Source of the DNA: Marinomonas arctica
GTDB lineage: Bacteria; Pseudomonadota; Gammaproteobacteria; Pseudomonadales; Marinomonadaceae
Length of the DNA stretch: 64,000 bases
Direction of reading: 5' to 3'
NCBI RefSeq assembly: GCF_003259225.1
Contig: NZ_QHJF01000001.1
Coordinates: forward strand, 1 to 64,000
In this document: positions 18,084 through 27,439 of the stretch, one piece after another
How the letters are laid out: each line of letters begins with the position of its first letter
How positions within the stretch are numbered: the first letter of the stretch is position 1
Made by a program: the position numbers and the translations under genes
Notes under the pieces: generated by a model
Databases searched by the model: none
What the model saw: the letters and a program-made list of their open reading frames with translations, nothing else
Told to the model about the DNA's origin: nothing

Positions 18084-19165
18084 ACGCTTTTAACATCAAT
18101 TGCTTGTGTGGCTTTATCATACTTAAAATCAATACCACGTACATTGGGTGTTTGTCGCCATAATGACTCGCACAAGTCAGCAATACTGATATCATGGCTA
18201 GACTGCAACCAAGCTACCACCGCTTTGGCGACATTGGGGTAAGAGATTTGCATCACTCGACTTGTCTCTAGCCACTCTTTAATAATCTCAGAGCTCAACA
18301 GATTACTGGTTTTAGCAAGGCCCAATAAATCCAATGCAATCGCATTCGAATGCTGCTCTATCTGTCCTTTTAGCGGTTTCGCTAGAATACGGCGTCCTAA
18401 CTGTAACGCCTCTGAATTCAATTCAAATCCCGCATTACACAGCACAGACTCGCATTCGCTTAAATTTTTCTGGAATAGGTCTCGGCCAAAGGGAAAGACT
18501 TCAACGTTTCCATACACACCAGGCTCTATATCCTTACAGTGTAAGCGAAACTGGTAATTGGGGACGCCTTCAAGCCAGTCTAAAACTGCTTCACTGTTTT
18601 CAAAAGGTAGATACACTAACACCTGATCAGAATGCGCTCTATTCGCCATGGTTTGTGCGTGAATGAGCGGTGGTAAAATAGGGTAACCAAAATGATGCCA
18701 ATGGGCGCCTAACTGCGTGGCGGCAGGCGCAAAATTCGACATAATCCATTGCGCGATGGCGTTTTTTTTGTAGCGAGGAATATCGTATTTAAAGGCATAT
18801 TGATGACCGAAGCCCACACAAGGAACACCCTGACGCTTAGCCGCCCAAGCCACAATGGGTTCAAAATCCGTGATCACTAAATCATAACCCCGAGTATCCA
18901 AAGAGCGAATGTCTCGAAACAGCGTTAAAAAATTGGCATTCCGACAGGTAGCATACAGATCTAATTGCCCATTACGCGCCACAAAGCTAAGTCCCTGAAA
19001 TGTCCGGTAGTTGCCAAATACGGCCATATCAAAATAATCTTCCGGTGCGCGTCCTGAAAACACAAAATCCACCTCGATTCCAGCAGCCTGCATTTCCGCT
19101 GCCATGGCTCTTGCCCGAGTGATGTGACCATTTCCTGTACCTTGCACGCCGTACAGAATTTTCAT
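18068..19165 (-). CDS. Glycosyltransferase of the MJ1255/VC2487 type
   Basis: Predicted GT-B fold glycosyltransferase of 365 residues. It starts MKILYGVQGTGNGHITRARA, the MurG-like glycine loop of this family, and carries later FGHQYAFKYDIP and CNAGFELNSEALQLGRRIL, matching the nucleotide-sugar site of GT-B enzymes. No member has a settled function that I know. The start is ATG 19165, whose ATGA overlaps the PAP2 stop; the longer frame would run through the PAP2 gene. With PAP2 it forms a translationally coupled pair behind a strong PhoB box, so I infer glycolipid synthesis under phosphate starvation, with diacylglycerol as a possible acceptor. Confidence 0.8.
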   Translation of the reverse strand: MKILYGVQGTGNGHITRARAMAAEMQAAGIEVDFVFSGRAPEDYFDMAVFGNYRTFQGLSFVARNGQLDLYATCRNANFLTLFRDIRSLDTRGYDLVITDFEPIVAWAAKRQGVPCVGFGHQYAFKYDIPRYKKNAIAQWIMSNFAPAATQLGAHWHHFGYPILPPLIHAQTMANRAHSDQVLVYLPFENSEAVLDWLEGVPNYQFRLHCKDIEPGVYGNVEVFPFGRDLFQKNLSECESVLCNAGFELNSEALQLGRRILAKPLKGQIEQHSNAIALDLLGLAKTSNLLSSEIIKEWLETSRVMQISYPNVAKAVVAWLQSSHDISIADLCESLWRQTPNVRGIDFKYDKATQAIDVKSVTACH

Positions 19166-19677
19166 ACCAACACTCCTATTGCTAACGCGGCACAAGCACT
19201 GCCTAATAAGGCGCCAATCACCGTATCTGTAGGGAAGTGAACGCCCAGAAAAATACGTGATAGCCCCACATTTGCCGCCCAGAAGTACAACATCATATTT
19301 AAACTGGGGAACCACTCACTCAAGCAAAAAGCGATAAAAAATGCACCAGAGGTATGACCAGATGGAAAGGAAAATTGATCTGAGGGAATAATAAAGCTGC
19401 TAAAATTATCCAGAGCATCCGCTGGCCTATTGCGCTTAAAGCCCCGCTTTAGTACAAAATACACTAAACGCTCAATCACAAAACCCAAGGCTAACACGGC
19501 CACTAAAACATCGTATCCGGCCCACCATAGCAACAAGGCCCCTAAAGCATATAACGGACCGTCAGCCGAAAATGAAATTGCTCGCCCGATGGCCGTCAGC
19601 TTCGCTCTGTGTTTACGCGCCATACACCAAGAAAAAGTCTGGACATCAAATGCGTGGATATTTTGAAGTATGTTCAT
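19162..19677 (-). CDS. PAP2 family membrane phosphatase
   Basis: Integral membrane phosphatase of 171 residues. The three catalytic motifs are present: KRGFKRNRPAD (phosphate-binding K-x6-RP), PSGHTSGAF (general-acid His) and SRIFLGVHFPTD (nucleophile His). Such enzymes remove phosphate from phosphatidic acid, undecaprenyl diphosphate or related lipids. ATG 19677 is chosen because GAGG lies at correct spacing; the longer frame begins at GTG. It is the first gene of a two-gene unit with the glycosyltransferase (ATGA overlap) and has a PhoB box about 70 bp upstream. Phosphatidate is the favoured substrate by context only. Confidence 0.88.
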   Translation of the reverse strand: MNILQNIHAFDVQTFSWCMARKHRAKLTAIGRAISFSADGPLYALGALLLWWAGYDVLVAVLALGFVIERLVYFVLKRGFKRNRPADALDNFSSFIIPSDQFSFPSGHTSGAFFIAFCLSEWFPSLNMMLYFWAANVGLSRIFLGVHFPTDTVIGALLGSACAALAIGVLV

Positions 19678-19747
19678 GCTAATCACCCTCACTGGTTTCT
19701 CTTACTTTCAACATAGACCAGTAAAATGTCCGTTCTGTGGCATTAAG

Positions 19748-19765
19748 ATGACAACTTCATGACAG
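19748..19765 (-). promoter_or_regulatory. PhoB box upstream of PAP2-glycosyltransferase
   Basis: Minus-strand reading is CTGTCATGAAGTTGTCAT, two TGTCAT repeats with an 11-bp period. It differs from the E. coli phoA box at two positions. It lies 71 bp before the PAP2 start and just beyond the pldA terminator, correctly oriented for activation. Confidence 0.75.
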
Positions 19766-19787
19766 CACCTATTTACAACCAATAGAC

Positions 19788-19813
19788 AAAAAAATACCCC
19801 GACAAAGCGAGGT
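19788..19813 (-). terminator. Terminator downstream of pldA
   Basis: On the minus strand ACCTCG pairs with CGGGGT (one G-U pair) around CTTTGT and runs into ATTTTTTTG. It ends the pldA transcript before the PhoB box, so the PAP2 pair has its own promoter. Confidence 0.7.
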
Positions 19814-19861
19814 CTTTTATGTCTATTGATTATTAAACAACAATCATCATTGGGTAATACA

Positions 19862-20851
19862 TCACAACCAATTGGTCAACATAATACCGACACCGATCGA
19901 TTGCGTCTGATGGTTGTAATCCAAGAGCGATTGCCCATAACCATTAAAGTATTGGATATAACCCCTGGATTTACCCCATAAAGGAAACGTAAAACCCACT
20001 TGTAACGCGCCTCTGTTATCGGAGGACTTAAGGTTATTCCTCAACATAACATCAATACTGTAATCGTCAATCACATGGATAATATTCAGCTCGCCGTAGC
20101 CATAATAGTTTTCTATGTTGGGATTATCGTCAATGTCAGCACTTTCCGGCATTCGATACCAAGGCTTAATAGAAAATGCGGTATCCTCAGTTTCAAATAA
20201 GAAATCCACATAAAAACGATTCCAAGAACGAGAGAGATCGCCCGATTGGCCATTCGACTGATGGTTAAAACCGTACGTAATATAACTCGGTTTGATACCT
20301 AAAAGGCCCTGTTTTGGTTTGGTAACGATAAACACCTCAGGTTCATGATTGGTGTCCCGAAAAGGCGCTGAAATATGGCTATTGTAGGCTTGCCAGTAAG
20401 CTTGTTGCGTATAGGCAAACCATAAACTGGTATTACGTCCTACCACATCATAGACAACAGGAAATTTCACACTGAGTTGAAACTTAAATTCCACACTTTC
20501 CAAACTCTCGTCTGTATCCTCCCCTAAAAAAGAGCGATCATTAGGGTTAGAGGTGTAAGAAAAAGGCAAAAAATAATTGGGGCGATGAGGCGTTAAAACA
20601 AACGGATTATTCAAAGTTGCTGTTTCTCTATTTTCCCGCTGCTGAAAAAGACCATTCGCCTCTCTCGCTCGTTGTGAAATAGAGTCTGGTACCGCTGGCT
20701 CTTCTGGAGAATAAGGTGCCTCCTCTTCCGTCGGCGTCTCAGAAACACTACCATCGGATTGAATCACAGGCGGATTTTCAGAGAATTGGGGCTCAACTTG
20801 TGCCCATAGCAAACTCGGTAGAAGCATCATTGAACACACAATGGCTTTCAT
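19862..20851 (-). CDS. pldA: Outer-membrane phospholipase A1 (OMPLA)
   Basis: Calcium-dependent outer-membrane lipase that hydrolyses acyl chains of phospholipids in the outer leaflet. The 329-residue protein has a signal peptide (first 17 residues, ending in LWAQ) and a Pro/Glu-rich spacer up to about residue 60, then the barrel. The catalytic His-Ser pair is in GFNHQSNGQSGD and the calcium/Asn motif in SRSWNRFYVD. The C-terminus ends in a hydrophobic residue followed by Leu as for barrel proteins. The spacer is longer than in E. coli PldA. It is followed by a terminator and then the PAP2-glycosyltransferase pair. Confidence 0.93.
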   Translation of the reverse strand: MKAIVCSMMLLPSLLWAQVEPQFSENPPVIQSDGSVSETPTEEEAPYSPEEPAVPDSISQRAREANGLFQQRENRETATLNNPFVLTPHRPNYFLPFSYTSNPNDRSFLGEDTDESLESVEFKFQLSVKFPVVYDVVGRNTSLWFAYTQQAYWQAYNSHISAPFRDTNHEPEVFIVTKPKQGLLGIKPSYITYGFNHQSNGQSGDLSRSWNRFYVDFLFETEDTAFSIKPWYRMPESADIDDNPNIENYYGYGELNIIHVIDDYSIDVMLRNNLKSSDNRGALQVGFTFPLWGKSRGYIQYFNGYGQSLLDYNHQTQSIGVGIMLTNWL

Positions 20852-20890
20852 TATATTTAAAACCTTTTTTAGCGATTAGACCCGCTATTG

Positions 20891-21241
20891 TTATTGGGAC
20901 AGAACAACCTTTTTTGCGTAGGTATCGCGTTCCATTTCACACACTTCCACGGAGAAGCTAACATCTTTTAATGAAAATTGTGTTAACGCTTCAAGAACCA
21001 AATGGGAAAGTTGCTTTCGTTGTTCCAACGTCCGACCTGACAACATTCTTAATATCACATGAATGAAGGCATCTTCTTGTCCCGCCGTCAAAAAACTCTT
21101 GTATGGAACACTGCGTAATTTTATGTCTTCCGCTGTAAAAAGCGTCGATGCAATGCAGGCAGCTTTCACCGCTTCAAGCAGATCGACTGGTGGCACTTCT
21201 TGTTCTAAATTTTGACTGTACTCAAGAATACAATGTGGCAT
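20891..21241 (-). CDS. 5-carboxymethyl-2-hydroxymuconate isomerase family protein
   Basis: Tautomerase-type protein of 116 residues starting MPHCILEYSQNLE, with the N-terminal Pro (residue 2 before Met removal) that serves as catalytic base in the CHMI/4-oxalocrotonate tautomerase group. Length and pattern fit CHMI (HpaF). None of the other homoprotocatechuate genes is in the window, so it may act on another keto-enol substrate. It lies 38 bp after the hydroxyacid dehydrogenase gene and probably ends a three-gene operon. Confidence 0.85.
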   Translation of the reverse strand: MPHCILEYSQNLEQEVPPVDLLEAVKAACIASTLFTAEDIKLRSVPYKSFLTAGQEDAFIHVILRMLSGRTLEQRKQLSHLVLEALTQFSLKDVSFSVEVCEMERDTYAKKVVLSQ

Positions 21242-21279
21242 AAAGGCTCCTATTTAGATTTATTTTAACACCCTGCTGA

Positions 21280-22215
21280 CTAATATCCACGCATGGGATC
21301 TACTGCGGATGGAATGCAATTGGTTAAACGATAGTGCTGTACATTGGAAGCCACTATCTGACTGGCACTAACAGGATGTGTCGGTGCTGATATATGTGGC
21401 AACACAGTGACGGATTGATGTCCCCAATAAGGGTGTTCTATGGGTAATGGTTCTTGCATAAAAACATCTAAAACCGCATGGGATAAATGCCCTTGATCAA
21501 GCAGAGTGAGCAAAGCCTTATCGTCAACAATAGCACCACGAGCAAAGTTGATGAGACTGGCGCCCTTAGGTAAATAGGATAAATTTTGCAGATTCAGTAG
21601 ATGCTGTGTCTGCGTCGTCAAGGGTAACAGACAAACCAGCAAATCACTCTGACTTAACAAAGTAATCAGCCCATCTTCACCAGAGAAGCATTGGACACCC
21701 TCTATCTGCTTTTCACTACGGCTCCAACCTGCCACAGTAAACCCATTGTCTACCAAACGTTGTGCACTGACCTGACCCAACGCTCCTAGACCGAGTAACC
21801 CAATCCGACGATTTTTTGCCTCCACCATAGGACGCGGGCACCAATAGCCTTCGCTTTGCTGCTTTGCGTAGGCAGGCATATCTCGATGAAGGAACAAGGT
21901 CCAAGCCAAAACCGCTTCCGACATTGTTTTTGCCAACATAGGATCAACCAGGCGCACAATAGAAAATGTCGGTGAGGCCAACTCATTGATCATGCGCTCC
22001 ACCCCCGCCCAAACACTGTGGACCCATTTTAGAGAAGGGAGAGCCAGCAAATCGTCGGGATTAGGATTGGCAACAATCGCAATGTCACACTCCTGCCTTT
22101 GCTCTAGTGTTAAGGCTGAAAATGGCAAAATCACCTCGTCTGGCATAGCCGCTGACAGCTGATTAATCCACACGGTCTGCTCAGCGGAACCAATACGACT
22201 GACAAACGGGATCAT
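21280..22215 (-). CDS. D-isomer-specific 2-hydroxyacid dehydrogenase, glyoxylate/hydroxypyruvate reductase type
   Basis: NAD(P)H-dependent reductase of 2-oxoacids such as glyoxylate or hydroxypyruvate, 311 residues. The Rossmann motif is GLLGLGALGQVSAQRL, followed by SRSEK, whose Arg/Ser suggests NADPH. Catalytic residues are Arg in INFARGAIVDD, Glu in DVFMQEPLP and His in LPHISAPT. It resembles GhrA in length and layout. Its ATG overlaps the VOC stop codon (ATGA), showing translational coupling. Confidence 0.9.
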   Translation of the reverse strand: MIPFVSRIGSAEQTVWINQLSAAMPDEVILPFSALTLEQRQECDIAIVANPNPDDLLALPSLKWVHSVWAGVERMINELASPTFSIVRLVDPMLAKTMSEAVLAWTLFLHRDMPAYAKQQSEGYWCPRPMVEAKNRRIGLLGLGALGQVSAQRLVDNGFTVAGWSRSEKQIEGVQCFSGEDGLITLLSQSDLLVCLLPLTTQTQHLLNLQNLSYLPKGASLINFARGAIVDDKALLTLLDQGHLSHAVLDVFMQEPLPIEHPYWGHQSVTVLPHISAPTHPVSASQIVASNVQHYRLTNCIPSAVDPMRGY

Positions 22216-22625
22216 TTGTCGTATACCTGAGCCAAGTCTTTAAACCCTTTCAACTCAATCGCGTTGCCACTTGGATCTTTAAAAAACATGGTCCACTGCT
22301 CACCTGGCAAACCTTCAAAGCGAACGCTGGGTACCAGATCAAACGCGACATTGCTTTCAGTGAGGCGTTTGGCGAGTTTTTGCCACTCATCTAATGGCAA
22401 AATCAAACCAAAATGCGGCATAGGAACAAGATGATCTCCCACTTTCCCCGTATTCGTTGTTGGGCTGGGCTCACCCAGATGCAGCGATAACTGATGACCA
22501 TAAAAATCAAAATCGACCCAAGTGTCTGTGCTGCGGCCTTCTGTACAGCCTAAAACTTGCGTATAAAAAGAACGCGTTTCTTCCAAAGAAGTGACGTGAA
22601 AGGCGTAATGGAATAAAGCTGACAT
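22212..22625 (-). CDS. VOC (glyoxalase/dioxygenase superfamily) protein
   Basis: A 137-residue single VOC protein. HYAFHVTSLEETRSFYTQVLGC at the start gives the first metal-ligand His, and DPSGNAIELKGF near the end gives the Glu ligand. Inner repeats fit two beta-alpha-beta-beta-beta units. ATG 22625 is used because AGGAG precedes it; the longer frame starts at TTG. It is the first gene of a likely operon with the hydroxyacid dehydrogenase (ATGA overlap) and the CHMI-type isomerase, suggesting a short pathway for a small keto or hydroxy acid. Confidence 0.87.
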   Translation of the reverse strand: MSALFHYAFHVTSLEETRSFYTQVLGCTEGRSTDTWVDFDFYGHQLSLHLGEPSPTTNTGKVGDHLVPMPHFGLILPLDEWQKLAKRLTESNVAFDLVPSVRFEGLPGEQWTMFFKDPSGNAIELKGFKDLAQVYDK

Positions 22626-22750
22626 AGGTACTCCTAACAACAAGATATGAGGTTAGAAAATACAGCACACACAGCAAAAGTAAACACGAAGCGTTACTGC
22701 CGCTTCATATATTTAGCATTAAGATAAAAAATGCGTGTCTTTTGCTGTTG

Positions 22751-25162
22751 TCATGAGAGTGGGGGTTCAGGCAAATCTTGAACAAACGCAGTAATGAATT
22801 CACGCGGTGGCAAAGGGTGACCAAAGTAGTAGCCCTGATAAAAAAAGCAATCTATTTCACGCAACCTGTCATAGTGTGGCAAGGTTTCCACCCCTTCAGC
22901 AAGTACGCTAATATTCAGCGCTTTCGCCATGGCAATCACCGCGTGAACAATGGCTTCATCGCTTTTATCCGTCAGCAAATCACGCACAAAAGATTGGTCT
23001 ATTTTTAATCGATCTATGGGTAAAGATTTTAGATACTTAAGAGACGAGTAGCCGGTGCCAAAATCATCAATCGAAAGATGAACACCCAAAGCCTTAATCG
23101 CATTCATTTTGTCTAGGCATGAAGCAAGATCGTTTAATAACATATTTTCCGTAATTTCAAGGTCCACACAGCTGGCGGGCACATCGTGTTTTTCTAACTG
23201 AGCTTTCAACATAGGCAAAAAACCCGCCTGTTGAAATTGAATTGGGCTGACATTGATCGACATACGCCACGCTAATTGCCATTTCCCTTCTTTTAACCAA
23301 GTCGCGACTTGGGATAATGCTTCATTTAATACCCAATGACCTATTTCGACAATGAGCCCTATTTCTTCGGCCACTGGGATAAATTCAGCTGGAGAAATAA
23401 AGCCTTTTTTCTCATCTTTCCAGCGTATCAAGGCTTCGGCACCAATCAACTCATTCTTATCGTTGGTCTGCGGCTGGTAATATAAATCAAACAACTTAAA
23501 TTCTGTCGCATGATGCAGGGCTTTTTCCATGTCAAGCCGCGCATCTGAAATCGCCTGCATTTCAGGCTTATACAAAGCAAATGTGTTACGCCCAGATTCT
23601 TTTGCTCGATATAAAGCCGTGTCCGCTTGCTTTAAAATCACCTCAGCCGAACCTTCATTGCCATCAAAAATAGTGGCGCCCAGACTGGCCGTAATATGCA
23701 CTTCATGATGGCCTGCTTTTTTAACCTGCTGACACGCATACATCACACTGTCCGCAAAACCATTTATGGCTTTTTCTACTTGCTCTTTATCATCGCCCAT
23801 CTTATTCAACAAAAAAGCAAACTCATCTCCCCCCATCCGAGCAAAAACAATATTGTCTTCTTTTAAGAACGAAAGTTGAGCAGCGACACAACACAATAAT
23901 TGATCGCCAACATTATGCCCTAGAGAGTCATTGATCGTTTTGAAGCGATCTAAATCCATAAAAACCACAGCAGAATAATTCACACCCTGTTGTTGACGTT
24001 GTAACGCTTCATGAAGTTTATCGGCTAAATATTGACGGTTGGGCAAGTTTGTAATCGGATCATAATAAGCGAGATGATGGATGTGCGCTTCGGTTTCTTT
24101 GCGTTCGGAAACATCACGGATAAGCAGTAAAGTTTCAACCTGATTTTGTATCTTATACTTTGCCAGACGTATTTCGACAGGCAGTTCAACATGCTGTATC
24201 TGGTAAACCGTTTCAATCGTAAGAGGGGTATTCACTTGTAATGACGTCAAAATCTCAACAAATGGTGCCCAAGAAGCAGACGTATGCAATGACTCTAGCG
24301 ACTGAGAATGCAGATCCGCGCTTTTACGTTTGAGCATATACTCTGCAGCGGTGTTAACCAGGGTAATGTTATTGCTCTCATCCAACAACAAAATACCATC
24401 CGCAGCGTGCTCAATCATGGCTTTAGTATGGCTATTACTGCGTTCTAAATCACTTAGAGCCATGCTTAATTTGCTCCACAAACGCGCAAAGGTGGCATGA
24501 AGATGACCCAGCTCATCGGATTTATGGTGACGGTAAAATGCCTTCGACAAAGGCAACGTCTGATTATGTTCAAGCGCTGATAATGACTCGGTCAAACGCA
24601 TCAAAGGATGCGTCACCAAAAAATAGAAAAACAGTGAGATTAAAGAAGCCAGTAACACATCTTTGAACAAATTGTAGATAAGTGTCGACAGGTGTTCTTG
24701 AAACATTTCATCAAGCAAATAACGTTTTTCTGGCAAGACAATTAAATGACCTGCTTGAAACACTGGCTTCTCTAAACGCAACCTGCGGTCATACACCTGC
24801 AAGTCTGATAAAAAGTAATCCGCTAATGAATGAGAGATGGAGAAATTACGCTCTTTTGCAGTGGCACCAACGAACAGCTCACCAAGCTCGTCTCTCACTT
24901 CCACATGCGCAATAGAAGGCGTTAACAGTAAACTATTGATTTGCTGTTGAGCAAAATCCACATCTAATCGAAACATGGCTTCTGCTAATGGCTTTTCAAC
25001 CACAGCAAGCAGCTCATCAAAATTCTGATCAATCTGCGTTTTCTGATGTCGAATTCCCTCAAAAAACTGAATGCCGCTGCTTAGCAAGCTCAGAACAATG
25101 GCTAAGGCTAACGTTAAAATTGCTTGTTTTATAAATAATGATCTAGAAAGAACAACACCCAT
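22751..25162 (-). CDS. Membrane sensor protein with PAS, GGDEF and EAL domains
   Basis: Cyclic-di-GMP turnover protein of 803 residues. A transmembrane helix (about 13-33), a periplasmic sensor region, a second helix (about 168-185) and a HAMP-like linker (190-235) lead to a PAS domain (about 245-355). GGDEF is intact at 444-448, preceded by the FMDLDRFKTIND metal and substrate motif. EAL is intact at 576-578, with EITENMLL, IDDFGTGYSSL and LKIDQSFVRD downstream. Both diguanylate cyclase and phosphodiesterase activities are therefore possible. Monocistronic. Confidence 0.95.
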   Translation of the reverse strand: MGVVLSRSLFIKQAILTLALAIVLSLLSSGIQFFEGIRHQKTQIDQNFDELLAVVEKPLAEAMFRLDVDFAQQQINSLLLTPSIAHVEVRDELGELFVGATAKERNFSISHSLADYFLSDLQVYDRRLRLEKPVFQAGHLIVLPEKRYLLDEMFQEHLSTLIYNLFKDVLLASLISLFFYFLVTHPLMRLTESLSALEHNQTLPLSKAFYRHHKSDELGHLHATFARLWSKLSMALSDLERSNSHTKAMIEHAADGILLLDESNNITLVNTAAEYMLKRKSADLHSQSLESLHTSASWAPFVEILTSLQVNTPLTIETVYQIQHVELPVEIRLAKYKIQNQVETLLLIRDVSERKETEAHIHHLAYYDPITNLPNRQYLADKLHEALQRQQQGVNYSAVVFMDLDRFKTINDSLGHNVGDQLLCCVAAQLSFLKEDNIVFARMGGDEFAFLLNKMGDDKEQVEKAINGFADSVMYACQQVKKAGHHEVHITASLGATIFDGNEGSAEVILKQADTALYRAKESGRNTFALYKPEMQAISDARLDMEKALHHATEFKLFDLYYQPQTNDKNELIGAEALIRWKDEKKGFISPAEFIPVAEEIGLIVEIGHWVLNEALSQVATWLKEGKWQLAWRMSINVSPIQFQQAGFLPMLKAQLEKHDVPASCVDLEITENMLLNDLASCLDKMNAIKALGVHLSIDDFGTGYSSLKYLKSLPIDRLKIDQSFVRDLLTDKSDEAIVHAVIAMAKALNISVLAEGVETLPHYDRLREIDCFFYQGYYFGHPLPPREFITAFVQDLPEPPLS

Positions 25163-25336
25163 TATCTCTCACTTAGCTTTCTATGCGTCACGACCATCGC
25201 ATAACAATATCCACACAAAGACATTTGCACTTAGTATGCACATTACCAAGATTGCTGGATTATTCCTAACGAAAAAGCAAAGTATAAAAAAAATTTATGT
25301 ACTTTCTGATATAAATCATAATTTCTTACGGACAAA

Positions 25337-25367
25337 CAAAAAAAACCAGCATGCGTTCACATGCTGG
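25337..25367 (-). terminator. Terminator downstream of phoX
   Basis: CCAGCATG (25346-25353) pairs with CATGCTGG (25360-25367) around a six-base loop, and the minus strand continues into a T-rich run (A tract 25337-25345). It lies 46 bp after the phoX stop codon. Confidence 0.8.
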
Positions 25368-25412
25368 CTTATAAACTAAGAACAATGTGGCCGAGTAGAC
25401 CACTAAAAAGTG

Positions 25413-27314
25413 TTAGCCTATGACAGCGCCGTCTTCACGGGAGATAGCAACCACACTGGAACGAGGAACCGACTGCCCACCATTTGGCCAATGAGAATTA
25501 CCATCTTCACCTGGGTGCTGAACACTGATAAACATAGTCGTTTTACTCGCATTCCAAGCAAGACCAGTGATTTCACACTCTTTTGGCCCTACTAGGAAAC
25601 GGCGAATTTCACCCGTTTCTGGATCACCGACTAACATCTGATTATTGCCTTGACCTTGGAAGTCTTTTTCATTCGAATAGTTACCGTCTGTTTGAATCCA
25701 CAACAAACCTTTCGAGTCAAACTTCAAGCCATCAGGCGAATTGAACATGTTGTCTTGATTAATGTTTTTAGAACCCGCATTCGCGTCAGTATATACTGCT
25801 GGGTTGCCCGCTAAGACAAACAAGTCCCACTTAAATTCCGCACTAGTATGATCTTCGTTCATTGGCATCCAACGTACGATCTGACCAAAATTATTTTTAA
25901 CACGAGGGTTCGGGCCAACCGCTGGTGTCTCATCGCCACCAGCGTTTGGTTTAACACCACGATTCGAATTGTTTGTTAACGCGCAGTACGCCTCTACTTT
26001 ATGTGGATGAGAGGCTACCCATTCTGGGCGATCCATCGTCGTCGCACCGACTTTAGAGGCCGCCATACGGGTATGAATCGCAATCTCCGCTTCTGTCATA
26101 CCAGTGGTTTTTGGCGTTAGAGCTAGCCACTCACCGCGGTTATTGTCATGGAATTTGGCAACATACAGTGTGCCCTCTTCCAATAGATCACGGTTATTAC
26201 CGCCGGCTAAATATTTGTGCTTAGAAACGAAACGGTACAAGAACTCACCACGCTCATCATCACCAAGGTAGACAACTACGTGACCATTTGCCGCAATGGT
26301 TAACTCAGCATTCTCATGCTTGAAACGGCCGAGTGCAGTACGTTTTTTAGGACGAGAAGTTGGATCCAAAGGATCAATCTCAACAATGTAACCAAAGCGG
26401 TTTGGCTCGTTTGGCTCTTTGTCTAAGTTAAAACGATCATCAGACAAAGCCCAGTTATAACGACCTTCGTTACTGACACCATAACGTTTGTAATCATCAG
26501 GCATTTTAAAATCTTTACTTGCAGTGAAGTAACCATTGAAATTTTCTTCGCAAGTTAAATAAGTACCCCATGGCGTCTGACCATTACCGCAGTTGTTCCA
26601 AGTTCCTTTTGCTACCACACCTTTTGGATCTTCAGAGGTTTGCATCCATTTATGGCCACGGGCAGGACCTGTAATGTCCATTTCAGTGTCAGCGGTGATA
26701 CGACGGTTATAAGGAGAATCTTGAACAATGCCCCATTTACCACCGCGTTGATCGACTTCAATGATAGACACGCCGTGCGCCGCTTTGTTTTTGCGTACAT
26801 CATCGGCGTTGATTGGCATACCATCCGCACGGTTAGCATGAAGTGTTTTTTCATTGGTGTATTCGTTGTTGATGGCCATAATTTGTTTGCCATCTTTTAC
26901 AAAGAAAGCCATACCATCGTTGTGATCGCCAAAAGCCAATTCTTGAGACGCTCCAGTGCCGCCTGTCATTGGGTCAAAAGCCGGTGCATTACTGAATAAT
27001 GGATCTCCCCAAGACGCCACCACTTCCCACTTATAACCTTCTGGCACCGTAATCGTATCCAGCGTGTTGGCTTTGACCATGCTGAACGCTAAACGAGATT
27101 CAGCGGTCTCTGCTGCAGCAAGCGCATTGCCAGCTGCCAATGTCGTAGAACCCATTACGAATGCACTCGCGCCAACCGCCGCACCGCCACTCAAAAAGCC
27201 ACGACGAGACACCATTCTATGTGCTACTTCCTCAAACTCAACCACTTCTGGCGCTGGACGTACTAACTCATCTAATTCATCAAAGCTTAAGTTCTGTTTT
27301 TGTTCAATAATCAT
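25413..27314 (-). CDS. phoX: PhoX family alkaline phosphatase
   Basis: Secreted or periplasmic calcium/iron-dependent phosphatase of 633 residues that frees phosphate from phosphomonoesters. A Tat signal is seen near residues 32-67 (SRRGFLSGGAAVGASAF, then a hydrophobic stretch ending in ALAAA). Family features include WGDPLF, NNEYTNE, TCEENFNGYF, GRFKHENAEL, VYLGDDERGEFLYRFV and the late SPDGLKFD and WIQTDG motifs. Triple PhoB repeats lie upstream, giving strong support for phosphate-starvation control. Monocistronic, with a terminator after it. Confidence 0.93.
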   Translation of the reverse strand: MIIEQKQNLSFDELDELVRPAPEVVEFEEVAHRMVSRRGFLSGGAAVGASAFVMGSTTLAAGNALAAAETAESRLAFSMVKANTLDTITVPEGYKWEVVASWGDPLFSNAPAFDPMTGGTGASQELAFGDHNDGMAFFVKDGKQIMAINNEYTNEKTLHANRADGMPINADDVRKNKAAHGVSIIEVDQRGGKWGIVQDSPYNRRITADTEMDITGPARGHKWMQTSEDPKGVVAKGTWNNCGNGQTPWGTYLTCEENFNGYFTASKDFKMPDDYKRYGVSNEGRYNWALSDDRFNLDKEPNEPNRFGYIVEIDPLDPTSRPKKRTALGRFKHENAELTIAANGHVVVYLGDDERGEFLYRFVSKHKYLAGGNNRDLLEEGTLYVAKFHDNNRGEWLALTPKTTGMTEAEIAIHTRMAASKVGATTMDRPEWVASHPHKVEAYCALTNNSNRGVKPNAGGDETPAVGPNPRVKNNFGQIVRWMPMNEDHTSAEFKWDLFVLAGNPAVYTDANAGSKNINQDNMFNSPDGLKFDSKGLLWIQTDGNYSNEKDFQGQGNNQMLVGDPETGEIRRFLVGPKECEITGLAWNASKTTMFISVQHPGEDGNSHWPNGGQSVPRSSVVAISREDGAVIG

Positions 27315-27439
27315 AATACTGCCCTATATTGTCTAATAGATTTATTTGATTCGTAGCGTTTTTAAGTAGCGCGCCCACAACGACGCAAACAACGCCTTCT
27401 CCCCTGCAAGAGAAGTTGTCTTAAATCTATAAACAAAAC

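Noticed and set aside
20891..21241. Part of a homoprotocatechuate (hpa) degradation cluster
   Set aside because: Only the isomerase-like gene is present; none of the other pathway genes is in the window.
26640..26999. 119-codon open frame antisense to phoX
   Set aside because: Fully inside phoX, with no ribosome site or domain.
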